64,000 bases of DNA from Sulfurimonas sp. HSL-1716. GTDB taxonomy: Bacteria; Campylobacterota; Campylobacteria; Campylobacterales; Sulfurimonadaceae. The position numbers were made by a program, and so were the translations under genes. The stretch spans positions 1,054,001 through 1,118,000 of the forward strand of contig NZ_CP147918.1 in the NCBI RefSeq assembly GCF_039645975.1, given 5' to 3'. Within the stretch, counting starts at the first letter, position 1, and each line of letters begins with the position of its first letter. The notes beneath the pieces are model-generated. The model searched no databases and was not told where the DNA came from. It worked only from the letters and a program-made list of their open reading frames with translations. This document shows positions 34,863 to 42,885 of the stretch, in pieces.

Positions 34863-35339
34863 ATGAAAGAAACGATCACCATTCACCGTGCAAAAGAAAA
34901 TGATGCACACGTTGTTGCCAAGTTTGTGGAAAAACTACTTGAAGAGATAATGCAGAAAATAAATACAAATGCTTTTAACTTTGACTTGGAGCAAACAACA
35001 AAACGCTTGGAAGAGTTTATAAAGAGTGAGAAAAACTTTGTTTTTATAGCTAAAGAAGAGGAAAAGATCAGGGGTTTTATATCGGTTTATGAAAGTTTTG
35101 CTCTTTATGCCGAAGGAGCGTTTGGAACTATAGCAGAGTTGTATGTTTGTCCAAAGTATCGTTCGCAGGGGATCGGTAAGATGTTGATTGAAAAGGTTAA
35201 AATATTTGGAAGTGAACGCGGATGGAAACGTTTGGAAGTCACTACTCCGCCGTTGCCGCAGTTTGATGAAACTCTGTCTTTTTATGAAAAAGAATCATTT
35301 GAAATTACCGGCGGACGGAAGATGAAAACGATGCTATGA
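34863..35339 (+). CDS. GNAT family N-acetyltransferase
   Basis: A 158-residue GNAT enzyme that should transfer acetyl from acetyl-CoA to an amine. Motif A, which binds the pyrophosphate of CoA, is visible as YVCPKYRSQGIGKMLIEKV (R-S-Q-G-I-G), and the final strand and helix FYEKESFEITGGRKMKT are typical. The substrate is unknown. The ATG at 34863 is used in preference to an in-frame TTG six bases earlier. Its stop overlaps the start of the next gene (ATGA), forming a two-gene unit with a small P-loop kinase. Confidence 0.85.
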   Translation: MKETITIHRAKENDAHVVAKFVEKLLEEIMQKINTNAFNFDLEQTTKRLEEFIKSEKNFVFIAKEEEKIRGFISVYESFALYAEGAFGTIAELYVCPKYRSQGIGKMLIEKVKIFGSERGWKRLEVTTPPLPQFDETLSFYEKESFEITGGRKMKTML

Positions 35340-35824
35340 AAAGTATGAATAAATTACATTTTCTATGCGGAAAGATGGCGGCCGGAAAATCGACCTTATC
35401 AAAAAAACTGGCCGAAAAACATGATGCGCTTCTTTTGTGTGAAGATACGATGCTGGAAAAACTCTATCCTGCCGAGATCACGACTATTCACGACTATTTG
35501 AAATACTCTCAGAGATTAAAAGAACTGCTCAAAGAGCATATAGTAGAACTGCTGAAAAAAGGAAACGATATAGTCTTGGATTTTCCTGCAAATACAAAAA
35601 ATCAAAGAGCTTGGTTTAGAGAGATATTTGAGAGTGCAAATGTAGAACATGTGCTTCATTTTGTAGATAAATCAGATGATGTCTGCAAAGCCCAATTAAG
35701 AAAAAGAAACGAAAATCTGCCAAAAGATGCGCCTTTGACGAGCGAAGAAACTTTTGACGCGATCACCGGATATTTTGAAGCACCCGGCAACGCAGAGGGT
35801 TTTTGTATACAGATATATTCGTAA
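35336..35824 (+). CDS. P-loop kinase-like ATPase (AAA_33 type)
   Basis: A 162-residue nucleotide-binding protein of the zeta-toxin/AAA_33-like kinase type. The Walker A loop is GKMAAGKST near the start; a Walker-B-like strand is DIVLDFPANT and a lid region KAQLRKRNENLPKDAP carries arginines for phosphate binding. Such proteins phosphorylate small molecules or sugars, or act on antibiotics. It overlaps the GNAT gene by four bases, suggesting a small resistance or modification pair, which is inference. An internal ATG nine bases on is an alternative start. Confidence 0.78.
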   Translation: MKSMNKLHFLCGKMAAGKSTLSKKLAEKHDALLLCEDTMLEKLYPAEITTIHDYLKYSQRLKELLKEHIVELLKKGNDIVLDFPANTKNQRAWFREIFESANVEHVLHFVDKSDDVCKAQLRKRNENLPKDAPLTSEETFDAITGYFEAPGNAEGFCIQIYS

Positions 35825-35834
35825 GGAGCAAAAA

Positions 35835-36614
35835 GTGAATCTAAAGTTCTACCAAATAGACGCGTTCGCAAAAGAAGTTTTCAAAGGAAATCCTGCGGCG
35901 GTTTGTCCGTTGGACGAGTGGCTTAGCGATACTTTGATGCAAAAGATCGCTTTAGAGAACAATCTGAGCGATACGGCTTTTTTTGTCAAAGAGGGCGAGA
36001 AGTTTCATATACGATGGTTTACTCCGACGAGCGAAGTCGATATGTGCGGGCATGCCACTTTAGCGAGCGCCTTTGTACTGTTTGAGATCTTGAAATATGA
36101 ACACGAGACGATAGTATTCAGTTCCAAAAGCGGTGACCTGCGTATAAAGAGAGAGGGGCAGCTGTTCGTGATGGACTTTCCCGCTCAAAAGATCTTGACA
36201 TGTAACCTTCCCGATGCCGTGCGCGAAGCGTTTGAAGCAAAGCCAAAAGAGTGCTACAAAGCTATGGATTATCTCTTGATCTTTGAGAATGAAAAAGAGG
36301 TTTTAAATGCGAAGCCCAACTTTGAGAAACTCAAAAATATCGACGCCAGAGGAGTTATCATCACTTCCAAAAGTGAGGAGTATGATTTTATCTGCCGTTT
36401 TTTTGCTCCGAAATACGGCATCGACGAAGATCCGGTGACGGGTTCTGCTTTCACTCAGCTTGTACCGTACTGGAGTAATGTTTTAGCAAAAAACGGGTTA
36501 AAAGCTAAACAAACTTCGCAAAGGGGCGGTGAGGTGTTTTGTAGAATTGAAGGACAAAGAGTCGAGATAGCAGGGTATGGAGTAAAATATCTTGAAGGGG
36601 TTATAGATGTATGA
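35835..36614 (+). CDS. PhzF family isomerase/epimerase-like protein
   Basis: A 259-residue PhzF/diaminopimelate-epimerase-fold protein. It begins with FYQIDAFAKEVFKGNPAAVC, has the catalytic Glu region IALENNLSDTAFF, the FTPTSEVDMCGHATLAS block and a second half with FAPKYGIDEDPVTGSAFTQL, all characteristic. The family includes PhzF of phenazine synthesis, but most members are of unknown function. The start is the GTG at 35835 with GGAG seven bases upstream; longer in-frame starts run into the previous gene. Three Met codons further in lack family support. Confidence 0.88.
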   Translation: MNLKFYQIDAFAKEVFKGNPAAVCPLDEWLSDTLMQKIALENNLSDTAFFVKEGEKFHIRWFTPTSEVDMCGHATLASAFVLFEILKYEHETIVFSSKSGDLRIKREGQLFVMDFPAQKILTCNLPDAVREAFEAKPKECYKAMDYLLIFENEKEVLNAKPNFEKLKNIDARGVIITSKSEEYDFICRFFAPKYGIDEDPVTGSAFTQLVPYWSNVLAKNGLKAKQTSQRGGEVFCRIEGQRVEIAGYGVKYLEGVIDV

Positions 36615-36644
36615 AAAAGTGAAAAACTTCCATGGAAAGATACA

Positions 36645-37355
36645 GTGACGTTAGAAAATGTAGTCCCCTGGGGAAGAAATCTTGAAGAGTACAGGGAAAT
36701 GTTTCGACTTTCGGACAAAGATCTGCAATCTAATATACTAGGATGCGGCGATGGTCCATCCAGCTTCAATGCAGAAGTTACGAAACTCCGATGCAATGTG
36801 ATTTCAATAGATCCGATATATCAATTTACAAAAGATGAGATAGGGCAGAGGATTGATGAAACATCATCAGTCGTTATAAAACAGCTTCAAGAACATGAAG
36901 ATGATTATGTCTGGAAAAAGATAAAGTCTGTCGATGCACTTGTGAGTATCAGGTTAAATGCCATGCGTGATTTTCTAGAGGATTATGAAGACGGTAAAAA
37001 AGAAAACAGATATATCCATCAAGAGCTGCCTCGGCTCTCTTTTGATGATGAGAGTTTTGATTTGGTTCTAAGTTCACATTTTTTGTTTTTATATAGCGAG
37101 CATCTTGATCTGCAGTTTCATATTGATGCCATACTTGAAATGTGTAGAGTCGCAAGACAAGAGGTGAGAATATTTCCTATTTACGACCTTTACAATCAAA
37201 AGTCGCAACATATAGAAGCAGTGATGGAAAGATTATTAAAGCAAGGCTTTCAAGCAAAGATCGTTAAGACGGATTACGAGTTTCAAAAAGGGGCCAATGA
37301 GATGCTGAAGATCAAAAAAAGGCTTTGCGATATATCAAAGCCATCTAAGTTGTAA
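36645..37355 (+). CDS. SAM-dependent methyltransferase-like protein
   Basis: A 236-residue protein resembling class I methyltransferases: motif I-like ILGCGDGPSSFNAEV (about 31-45), an acidic strand end VISIDP (about 53-58), and LSFDDESFDLVLSSHFLFLY, a motif IV/V pattern. The remaining lengths and the RVARQEVRIFP strand fit the fold. Substrate is unknown. Its start is unusual: a GTG at 36645 with no strong ribosome site and no good ATG in frame. It is 31 bases after the PhzF gene and 18 before a transglutaminase-like gene. Confidence 0.72.
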   Translation: MTLENVVPWGRNLEEYREMFRLSDKDLQSNILGCGDGPSSFNAEVTKLRCNVISIDPIYQFTKDEIGQRIDETSSVVIKQLQEHEDDYVWKKIKSVDALVSIRLNAMRDFLEDYEDGKKENRYIHQELPRLSFDDESFDLVLSSHFLFLYSEHLDLQFHIDAILEMCRVARQEVRIFPIYDLYNQKSQHIEAVMERLLKQGFQAKIVKTDYEFQKGANEMLKIKKRLCDISKPSKL

Positions 37356-37372
37356 AATAAGGAGTGCAGGGA

Positions 37373-37939
37373 ATGAAAGAGTTTTTAAAAGAGAGCGAAC
37401 TTGTAGATCTTTCTCATCCCGATATCCAAACCTTGGCATATACTTTGGCAGAAGGTTTGACCTCGGATGAAGAGATCGCCAAAATATGCTTTTTGTATGT
37501 AAGAGACGAGATACGTCACAGCGGAGATGCAAAAGACGATATCACCACATATAAAGCAAGTGATGTCTTAAAGTACAAGACGGGGTGGTGCTATGCAAAA
37601 AGCATTTTGCTTGCAGCACTTTTACGGGCAAACGGCATACCTGCCGGATTTTGTTATCAAAGGCTTTCATGTTCTGAGTATGTAAAAGACGTTTATTGTC
37701 TGCATGGGCTAAACGCCGTGTATCTCAAAAAATACGGCTGGTACCGAATAGACGCCAGAGGCAACAAAGAGGGAATGGATGCGCAGTTCACACCTCCAGA
37801 GGAGAAGCTGGCCTTTGAACTGCAAAAAGGCGAGACGGATATTCCTGATATCTACGACGAGCCTTTGGCTGTAGTCATGGATGCTCTTAAAAAGTATAAG
37901 AGCTACGATGAGATGATCTGTAATTTTCCGGATTTATAA
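37373..37939 (+). CDS. transglutaminase-like protein
   Basis: A 188-residue cysteine-protease-fold protein of the transglutaminase-like superfamily. The triad is visible: Cys in GWCYAKSILLAALLRANGIP, His in CLHGLNAVYL and Asp in WYRIDARGNK, in the correct order. Bacterial members are usually peptidases or amidases of unknown substrate. The ATG at 37373 is preferred over a GTG nine bases earlier. It continues the same-strand run from PhzF and the methyltransferase and converges with the flavodoxin-like gene 24 bases away. Confidence 0.85.
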   Translation: MKEFLKESELVDLSHPDIQTLAYTLAEGLTSDEEIAKICFLYVRDEIRHSGDAKDDITTYKASDVLKYKTGWCYAKSILLAALLRANGIPAGFCYQRLSCSEYVKDVYCLHGLNAVYLKKYGWYRIDARGNKEGMDAQFTPPEEKLAFELQKGETDIPDIYDEPLAVVMDALKKYKSYDEMICNFPDL

Positions 37940-37962
37940 TAATATGACAAAAGAGCATCCGT

Positions 37963-38604
37963 TTAATGTAGTACCTTTTGAATAAAATTTTTAACATTTT
38001 CAATCTCTTTTGGAAAGTTCTCTTTGTGGTTTTTGAGTCTTTCTTTAGGGTCGAAGTAAGTGTATTCAATTCCGGTATAGTCTTTTAATTGATTTGTACT
38101 GAAACTATGATACGTATTTATATCCTTGTAGATGAACCTTATATATCTTTCCAAGCCCTCTAAATGTCCTTTTAACGGACTTTTTTCAAATACCGCAGAG
38201 GCTATGTTCATCGTATATATAAATCCGACCCTTTTTTCCTCTTCGACCAATGTTCTCGGCGGATTCGAATAGATAAATTTTCTAAAGAGCAATCTCTCAA
38301 GAAATGATCGCATCTCGCCGGATACATCTTGAAAATAGATTGGTGAAGCCAGTATAAGGCCCTCTGCTTTATCTACTTCTTGTAGTATATTTTGCAAGTC
38401 ATCTTTAACAACACATTCGCCATACGATTTTTTATGCTCTTTTTTACATGAAAAACAGCTGTGACATCCCTTGAAATTTAGATCATAAAGATTATAGATT
38501 TTTACTTCTTTGCCATTTTTCTTTAACTCGGCTGCTGCCGCATCAAGAAGTTTGGCACTGTTCATATTTTTTCTCGGACTGCCGTTTATGCAGAGATAGT
38601 TCAT
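37963..38604 (-). CDS. NAD(P)H-dependent flavodoxin-fold oxidoreductase
   Basis: A 213-residue flavodoxin-like FMN reductase. INGSPRKNMNSAKLLDAA is the FMN phosphate loop; CHSCFSCKKEH supplies a cysteine cluster found in iron-sulfur-flavoprotein-like relatives; and GLILASPIYFQDVSGEMRSF is the typical flavin-ring segment. It should reduce quinones or other acceptors, or FMN itself. It is divergent from an HxlR-type regulator whose operator-like palindromes lie in the 104-base gap, so it is probably that regulator's target, as in other HxlR/YodB systems for electrophile stress. Confidence 0.82.
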   Translation of the reverse strand: MNYLCINGSPRKNMNSAKLLDAAAAELKKNGKEVKIYNLYDLNFKGCHSCFSCKKEHKKSYGECVVKDDLQNILQEVDKAEGLILASPIYFQDVSGEMRSFLERLLFRKFIYSNPPRTLVEEEKRVGFIYTMNIASAVFEKSPLKGHLEGLERYIRFIYKDINTYHSFSTNQLKDYTGIEYTYFDPKERLKNHKENFPKEIENVKNFIQKVLH

Positions 38605-38669
38605 AGATAAGCTCCTTTATTGTTTTACAAGGAGGCATTTTATATTATACTTGTTATTAAATCAAGAAC

Positions 38670-38701
38670 GTACTAAAAAGTACTGTACATACTAAAAGGT
38701 A
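38670..38701. promoter_or_regulatory. two HxlR-type operator boxes
   Basis: GTACTAAAAAGTAC (38670-38683) is a palindrome with an AAAA centre, the pattern known for HxlR/YodB/HypR regulators. A second, imperfect copy TACTAAAAGGTA follows at 38690-38701, about two helical turns on. Both lie just before the HxlR start. Confidence 0.65.
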
Positions 38702-38708
38702 ACTATAA

Positions 38709-39056
38709 ATGACAAACAATATGCTAAATTGTCCGTTTGAACTGGCCATTGAGGTCATAGGAGGTAAATGGAAAGGGCTTATTTTGTGGCATTTGCACGA
38801 TAAGAAAGTATTGCGTAACGGTGAAATGCTGCGCCTTATGCCGAAAATAACCCAAAAAATGCTGACGCAGCAGCTCCGTGAGATGGAAAAAAACGGCCTG
38901 GTAGAGAGGGTCATTTACGAACAGATACCGCCAAAAGTCGAATATAGTCTGACAGAACACGGCAAAGCTCTTCGTCCTATTTTAGCGATGATGAGTGCTT
39001 GGGGCGTGGAGTATGCACGGGATAAAAAGATTGTAATTGCCTGTGACAGCCATTGA
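38709..39056 (+). CDS. HxlR-family transcription regulator
   Basis: A 115-residue winged-helix regulator. CPFELAIEVIGGKWKGLILWHL is the HxlR signature, with the redox-capable N-terminal Cys at residue 8; the recognition helix region TQKMLTQQLREMEKNGLVER and the wing YEQIPPKVEYSLTEHG follow. Family members repress oxidoreductase genes and respond to quinones, aldehydes or thiol oxidation. It is divergent from a flavodoxin-like oxidoreductase, with two TACT-AAAA-AGTA-type boxes in between that also cover its own promoter. Confidence 0.92.
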   Translation: MTNNMLNCPFELAIEVIGGKWKGLILWHLHDKKVLRNGEMLRLMPKITQKMLTQQLREMEKNGLVERVIYEQIPPKVEYSLTEHGKALRPILAMMSAWGVEYARDKKIVIACDSH

Positions 39057-39076
39057 AAACAAGTTTTATGTAATCA

Positions 39077-39628
39077 TCAGACCTTTAGCTTATCCGACCA
39101 CTCTTTTGTGCTCACAACATCGCTGAACCGAAACTGCTGTTCGACGAGCACGGCACGATGAAGCTCTTCTGCAATGACTTTCCCGGCTTTGTTCTCAAAA
39201 TCCAGTGTTCCCGTAGCATCGGACAAAAATTCGACGTTAAAGCCAAGATGATGAGCATATCTTGCCGTTGTATCGCAGCAATGCTGTGTCATATATCCGC
39301 TGATGACAACCGTATCGATATTGTTTTTGCGTAGCCATTCTTCAAGATCTGTGCCTACAAAAGAACTCGGAAGTTCTTTTTCTACATAATGATCGACATC
39401 GATATCCTTTATAGAATCGTGCAGCTCCCAGCCGTATGTTCCCTTCACGAAAGCTTTAGCGTCTTTTGCCGTCGCGGTATGCTGGACCATGACAAGAGGA
39501 ACATTTGCTTGTTTTGCTGCTTTTAGGGCGCTTTGTATGTTTTGCATACTGTTTTGCGGATAGGTCACGGGAAGAGCTCCCGTAAAGTATTCGTTTTGTA
39601 CGTCTATGATGATCAGAGCGCGTTTCAT
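39077..39628 (-). CDS. cysteine hydrolase, isochorismatase family
   Basis: A 183-residue isochorismatase-fold amidohydrolase. The catalytic Asp is in ALIIIDVQNEYFTG (D9), the Lys lies in the EKELPSSFVGTDL region, and the Cys is in ISGYMTQHCCDTTARYA with the usual cis-peptide before it. Relatives hydrolyse nicotinamide, N-carbamoyl compounds or isochorismate; the substrate here is not determined. It starts one base before the end of the upstream carboxymuconolactone-decarboxylase-like gene region, forming a two-gene operon under the divergent TetR regulator. Confidence 0.87.
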   Translation of the reverse strand: MKRALIIIDVQNEYFTGALPVTYPQNSMQNIQSALKAAKQANVPLVMVQHTATAKDAKAFVKGTYGWELHDSIKDIDVDHYVEKELPSSFVGTDLEEWLRKNNIDTVVISGYMTQHCCDTTARYAHHLGFNVEFLSDATGTLDFENKAGKVIAEELHRAVLVEQQFRFSDVVSTKEWSDKLKV

Positions 39629-39629
39629 T

Positions 39630-40163
39630 TTAGAAATCTTTTTCTATTTTAAATGCATTGAAAAGGATGTCTGTGGCAAGCATTTTCGCTCCGTGTGCAA
39701 CTGCATCGAAGATATCTTTGTCGCTCCACTGCATCTCTCTGAGTTCGTCCAGATCGTTCGCATTGACACCGTGTGCATTTTGCACCGCTTTTACGACAAA
39801 CTTCAAAAGCGCTTTTTCTTTTTCTTGCAGGTTGGCGTTGTCAATGTCTTTACGCATTGCATGAACATCTTCTATGCTCCATCCCATCATGTTCACAAGC
39901 AGTCCGGTATTGTAATCCACGCAAAACTCACAGTTTTCACCGCTTGAGACAAGTATGCGAATGGCTGCTAAAAGCGGCATGGAGAGCGTAGGGTGGTTTA
40001 TATAGTATTTTATAAAGTCCAATTGCTGGCGCAGTGCTTCGGGGCTGACGCTAAAGAGCTTGGCATTGTTCCCAACTCTTCCTCTAAGAGCTGTTATCTC
40101 GTCGTAAAGAGCTTTTAGCTCACCTGTTGCTTCATTCGTTTCATATGTCTTGATAAGCGGCAT
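39630..40163 (-). CDS. carboxymuconolactone decarboxylase/AhpD-like protein
   Basis: A 177-residue helical protein of the AhpD/CMD superfamily. The catalytic-type motif SSGENCEFCVDYNTG carries a C-x2-C pair and a downstream basic/His-type relay typical of AhpD-like alkylhydroperoxidases; LSPEALRQQLDFIKYYINHP-type N-terminal helices precede it. A redox or peroxidase-linked role is likely. It leads an operon with the isochorismatase-family gene (one base between) and is divergent from a TetR regulator, with two 16-bp TTGAC-N6-GTCAA operators in the intergenic gap. Confidence 0.85.
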   Translation of the reverse strand: MPLIKTYETNEATGELKALYDEITALRGRVGNNAKLFSVSPEALRQQLDFIKYYINHPTLSMPLLAAIRILVSSGENCEFCVDYNTGLLVNMMGWSIEDVHAMRKDIDNANLQEKEKALLKFVVKAVQNAHGVNANDLDELREMQWSDKDIFDAVAHGAKMLATDILFNAFKIEKDF

Positions 40164-40184
40164 TTTTTCTCCTTTGGAAGTTTG

Positions 40185-40235
40185 TTGACTGTTTGGTCAA
40201 GTGTCATTATAGTAAAAAATTGACCGATTAGTCAA
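40185..40235. promoter_or_regulatory. pair of TetR operators TTGAC-N6-GTCAA
   Basis: Two copies, at 40185-40200 (spacer TGTTTG) and 40220-40235 (spacer CGATTA), centres 35 bases apart, lying between the divergent CMD-like and TetR genes. The pattern suits a TetR-family dimer binding each box, covering both promoters. Confidence 0.75.
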
Positions 40236-40258
40236 GAGGATGTGCTATAATACTTCTT

Positions 40259-40831
40259 ATGAAAGAAACAACCAGACAAAAACTCATAGACGCTACGTTT
40301 GAAGAGGTGTATTCGCACGGTTATCAAGGTGCCGCACTCACGGAGATATTAAAAAACGCAGGTGTGCATAAAGGTTCCATGTATCACTTCTTCGGCAGTA
40401 AAAAAGAGATGGCACTTGCTGCCATAGAGGAAAAAGTGGCTGAAAGAAATCTTGCCAAATATGTAAGAATACTAGAACTTGAAAACGGATATTTGCAAGC
40501 ACTTGCAGATACCCTTTCAAATACGAAAGCAAGGGATTTTCGCAGAGGCTGTCCTATTGCGAACATCGTGCAGGAGATGAGTAATCTGGATGAAGATTTC
40601 GATCGTGCCATGAAAGCCATATACAAGAAGTTTCGGGATTATCTGAAACGCATTTTAGACAAGGCTTTTGAAGCAAAAGAGATGAAAGAGTGCGACACCG
40701 ATAAGATGGCACTTTTTATAACATCGACGGTAGAAGGCGCTATCCTCTCCGCAAAAGCCAGCGGTGATGTCAAAGATTACGAGGATACGGTGGATATGCT
40801 TATATCCGTGTTGTGGCAATACAAAATATGA
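40259..40831 (+). CDS. TetR/AcrR-family transcription regulator
   Basis: A 190-residue repressor: N-terminal helix-turn-helix (YSHGYQGAALTEILKNAGVH KGSMYHFFGSK region, residues 16-44) with TTR-type start and an alpha-helical ligand domain containing RRGCPIANIVQEMSN, which is typical of the YxaF/LmrA subgroup. It should sense a small hydrophobic or electrophilic compound and repress the divergent AhpD-like and isochorismatase-family pair, and itself, through the two TTGAC-N6-GTCAA boxes. A PPOX-like flavoprotein gene follows 15 bases later and may be in the same transcript. Confidence 0.92.
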   Translation: MKETTRQKLIDATFEEVYSHGYQGAALTEILKNAGVHKGSMYHFFGSKKEMALAAIEEKVAERNLAKYVRILELENGYLQALADTLSNTKARDFRRGCPIANIVQEMSNLDEDFDRAMKAIYKKFRDYLKRILDKAFEAKEMKECDTDKMALFITSTVEGAILSAKASGDVKDYEDTVDMLISVLWQYKI

Positions 40832-40846
40832 TAAAAAGGTAAAAAT

Positions 40847-41389
40847 ATGGGAAAACGATATGAAGGGTTGAGCCAGGAATACAAAGAGTTCATCAAAAAG
40901 CAGCATATGTTCTTTATAGCAAGTGCAAGTAACGCAGGTGAAGTCAATCTCAGTCCAAGAGGATATGACGTATTTCGCGTCACTGGCGATAACGAAGCCG
41001 TGTTTTTAGACTATGTTGGAAGCGGCAACAGAACGGCAAGAGATATCGAAGCCGACGGCGAAGTTACGGTGATGTTTTGCTCGTTTGAAGGAAAACCCCG
41101 TATCTTAAGGCTTTTTTGTAAAGGAGAGCTCATCGATAAGTCTGATGAAAAGATGCGTATGCTTTATGATGAAAAAGATCTGGAGGGGATGCGCCGTTTT
41201 GTCAAACTGCATATCTATTGTGTCGAACACAGCTGCGGAATGAGCGTGCCTTATATGGAGTATCAAGGCGAACGCGAACAGAACAGGGAGTTTTGCGTAC
41301 AACAGGAACGCGAAGGCAAACTCCGTGCGTATGAAGTGAAAAATGCCACGCCTCCCGATCTGAGCGCATTTAGAGCAACAAATCTTTAA
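40847..41389 (+). CDS. pyridoxamine 5'-phosphate oxidase-family flavoprotein
   Basis: A 180-residue split-barrel flavin-binding protein. FIKKQHMFFIASASNAGEVNLSPRG and VFLDYVGSGNRTARDIEADG are characteristic of the PPOX family branch that binds FMN or F420-like flavins and is often mislabelled pyridoxamine oxidase. HIYCVEHSCGMSVPYMEY is a conserved C-terminal region. The electron acceptor is unknown. It lies 15 bases downstream of the TetR gene and ten upstream of tag, so these may be co-expressed. Confidence 0.85.
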   Translation: MGKRYEGLSQEYKEFIKKQHMFFIASASNAGEVNLSPRGYDVFRVTGDNEAVFLDYVGSGNRTARDIEADGEVTVMFCSFEGKPRILRLFCKGELIDKSDEKMRMLYDEKDLEGMRRFVKLHIYCVEHSCGMSVPYMEYQGEREQNREFCVQQEREGKLRAYEVKNATPPDLSAFRATNL

Positions 41390-41399
41390 AAGAGACGAG

Positions 41400-41963
41400 A
41401 TGGACAGATATCGCTGCGGCTGGGTCAAACTAAGCGATCCCCTATATGTGCAATACCACGATAAAGAGTGGGGCAGAGCTCTTCATGACGATCGGGCGCT
41501 GTTTGAACTTTTCTCTTTGGAAACACAATCCGCAGGGCTCAGCTGGCTGACGGTGCTGAAAAAAAGAGAAGGGTACCGCAAGGCTTTTGAAGAGTTTGAT
41601 ATCGCTAAAATCGTAAAATACGATGACAAAGATATTGACCGTATCATTGAGAGCGGACTGGTTATCAAAAGCAGGCCAAAGATAACCTCCATCATAGAAA
41701 ACGCAAAAAGGTTTTTAAAGATCATAGAGGAGTTCGGTTCCATAGATAACTATTTTTGGAGCAGAGTGGACGGGAAAACCATTATAAACGACGTACCCGA
41801 TTATAAAACAGCGGCTTGCCGTACGAACATCTCCGATGAGATAACAAAAGATCTGAAAAAAAGAGGTTTCAAGTTTGTGGGTTCGACGACGCTGTACGCT
41901 TTTATGCAGGCTTGCGGTATGGTAAATGATCATGAAAACAGCTGTTTTTGCAAAAATAGCTGA
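41400..41963 (+). CDS. tag: DNA-3-methyladenine glycosylase I
   Basis: A 187-residue Tag enzyme, exactly the family length, excising 3-methyladenine from alkylated DNA. RCGWVKLSDPLYVQYHDKEWG, ETQSAGLSWLTVLKKREGYRKAF and the C-terminal NDHENSCFC are signatures; the first Cys, the His of YHDKEW and the terminal His and Cys bind the structural zinc, and the Glu of LETQSAG binds the base. It precedes a Nudix hydrolase by 17 bases. Other alkylation-repair genes (Ada/Ogt-like at 49.8 kb, MagIII-like at 54.5 kb) are in the same window. Confidence 0.96.
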   Translation: MDRYRCGWVKLSDPLYVQYHDKEWGRALHDDRALFELFSLETQSAGLSWLTVLKKREGYRKAFEEFDIAKIVKYDDKDIDRIIESGLVIKSRPKITSIIENAKRFLKIIEEFGSIDNYFWSRVDGKTIINDVPDYKTAACRTNISDEITKDLKKRGFKFVGSTTLYAFMQACGMVNDHENSCFCKNS

Positions 41964-41980
41964 TATAAGAAGGAGAAGTT

Positions 41981-42733
41981 TTGAAAAAACGTCCAGACAT
42001 TACGTCTTTTGCGCTTAAAGAGGATCGATATGACGGTGTGACCATCGAAAGCGGAGATATCGCTCATACGATTTTGGAATTTGAACAAGAGATAACCGAG
42101 ATACTTGCAGCTATTGAAGATAAAAAACTTCTCTGGATAAAGCTCTCTATCGAGCGCTCGGATTTGATCCCCGTTCTTACAAAATGCGATTTTGTTTTTC
42201 ACCATTGCAACGAGAGAGATATTACTCTGGTAAAAAGGCTTGTCGAAGATCCCGTCATACCGACTGCGGTAAATCATACGTTGGGAGTAGGAGTCGTTGT
42301 TTTTAATAAAAAAAATATCTTGGTCGTTAAAGACAAGATCTGGCAGACCTATAAACTTCCGGGAGGTTTCATAGACGACAGTGAAAATATCTCGCAGGCA
42401 GTCGTAAGAGAAGTTTTTGAAGAAACGGGAGTGGAAGTCGAGTTTGAATCTGTGGTCAGTCTCGGACATTTCTCTCCCGCGCAATTTGGCGAATCGAATC
42501 TTTACGTCGTCTCTTTGGCTAAACCTTTGACGACGCATATAGAGATCAAAGACAAGCATGAGATCATAGAAGCAAGATGGATGGATGTCGATGAATATCT
42601 GAGCCGCGAAGATGTTTTGCCTTATAACAAAGCCATAGTAAAAAATGCGTTTTTAAATGAGAAAGGTCTTAAAGTTCATAACGGTGTCAAGCTGATTTTG
42701 AAGCAGGATATTGAGTACGAGCTCTTCTTTTAA
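41981..42733 (+). CDS. Nudix hydrolase, NUDT6-like
   Basis: A 250-residue two-domain protein. The N-terminal 95 residues (IERSDLIPVLTKCDFVFHHCNE) resemble the pre-Nudix domain of NUDT6/GFG proteins, and the Nudix domain begins at about 98 (HTLGVGVVVFNKKNILVVKD) with the box LPGGFIDDSENISQAVVREV followed by EETG, so the metal-binding Glu residues are complete. It should hydrolyse a nucleoside diphosphate linked to another moiety. The start is a TTG at 41981 with AAGGAG eight bases upstream. The reading frame follows tag closely. Confidence 0.87.
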   Translation: MKKRPDITSFALKEDRYDGVTIESGDIAHTILEFEQEITEILAAIEDKKLLWIKLSIERSDLIPVLTKCDFVFHHCNERDITLVKRLVEDPVIPTAVNHTLGVGVVVFNKKNILVVKDKIWQTYKLPGGFIDDSENISQAVVREVFEETGVEVEFESVVSLGHFSPAQFGESNLYVVSLAKPLTTHIEIKDKHEIIEARWMDVDEYLSREDVLPYNKAIVKNAFLNEKGLKVHNGVKLILKQDIEYELFF

Positions 42734-42749
42734 AGCGGGTTGGTACGAT

Positions 42750-42803
42750 TTTGGCTTCTGTTTAGACGATGGGTATCGAGCATAACGGGATGCGAGAGCC
42801 AAA
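42750..42803 (+). ncRNA. possible three-way-junction RNA element
   Basis: The 152-base gap after the Nudix gene can fold as an outer helix TTTGGCT/AGCCAAA (42750-42756 with 42797-42803) enclosing two short hairpins, CGAT-GGGT-ATCG (42767-42778) and GCAT-AACGGG-ATGC (42780-42793). A further GGG...CCC hairpin follows (42815-42828). The four-base helices are weak, and no known riboswitch class was recognised, so this is a suggestion only. Confidence 0.3.
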
Positions 42804-42885
42804 GGGGCTAAAATAGGGGAAAACTCCCAATAGTATATTTTAGTAAACTAAGTATATTTTTATAAATGAAAGTGTGAAATCCGCT

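Noticed and set aside
35754-35834. Longer N-terminus for the PhzF-like gene inside the kinase gene
   Set aside because: The GTG at 35835 has a good ribosome site and begins at the family start; the longer version overlaps the upstream gene in another frame.
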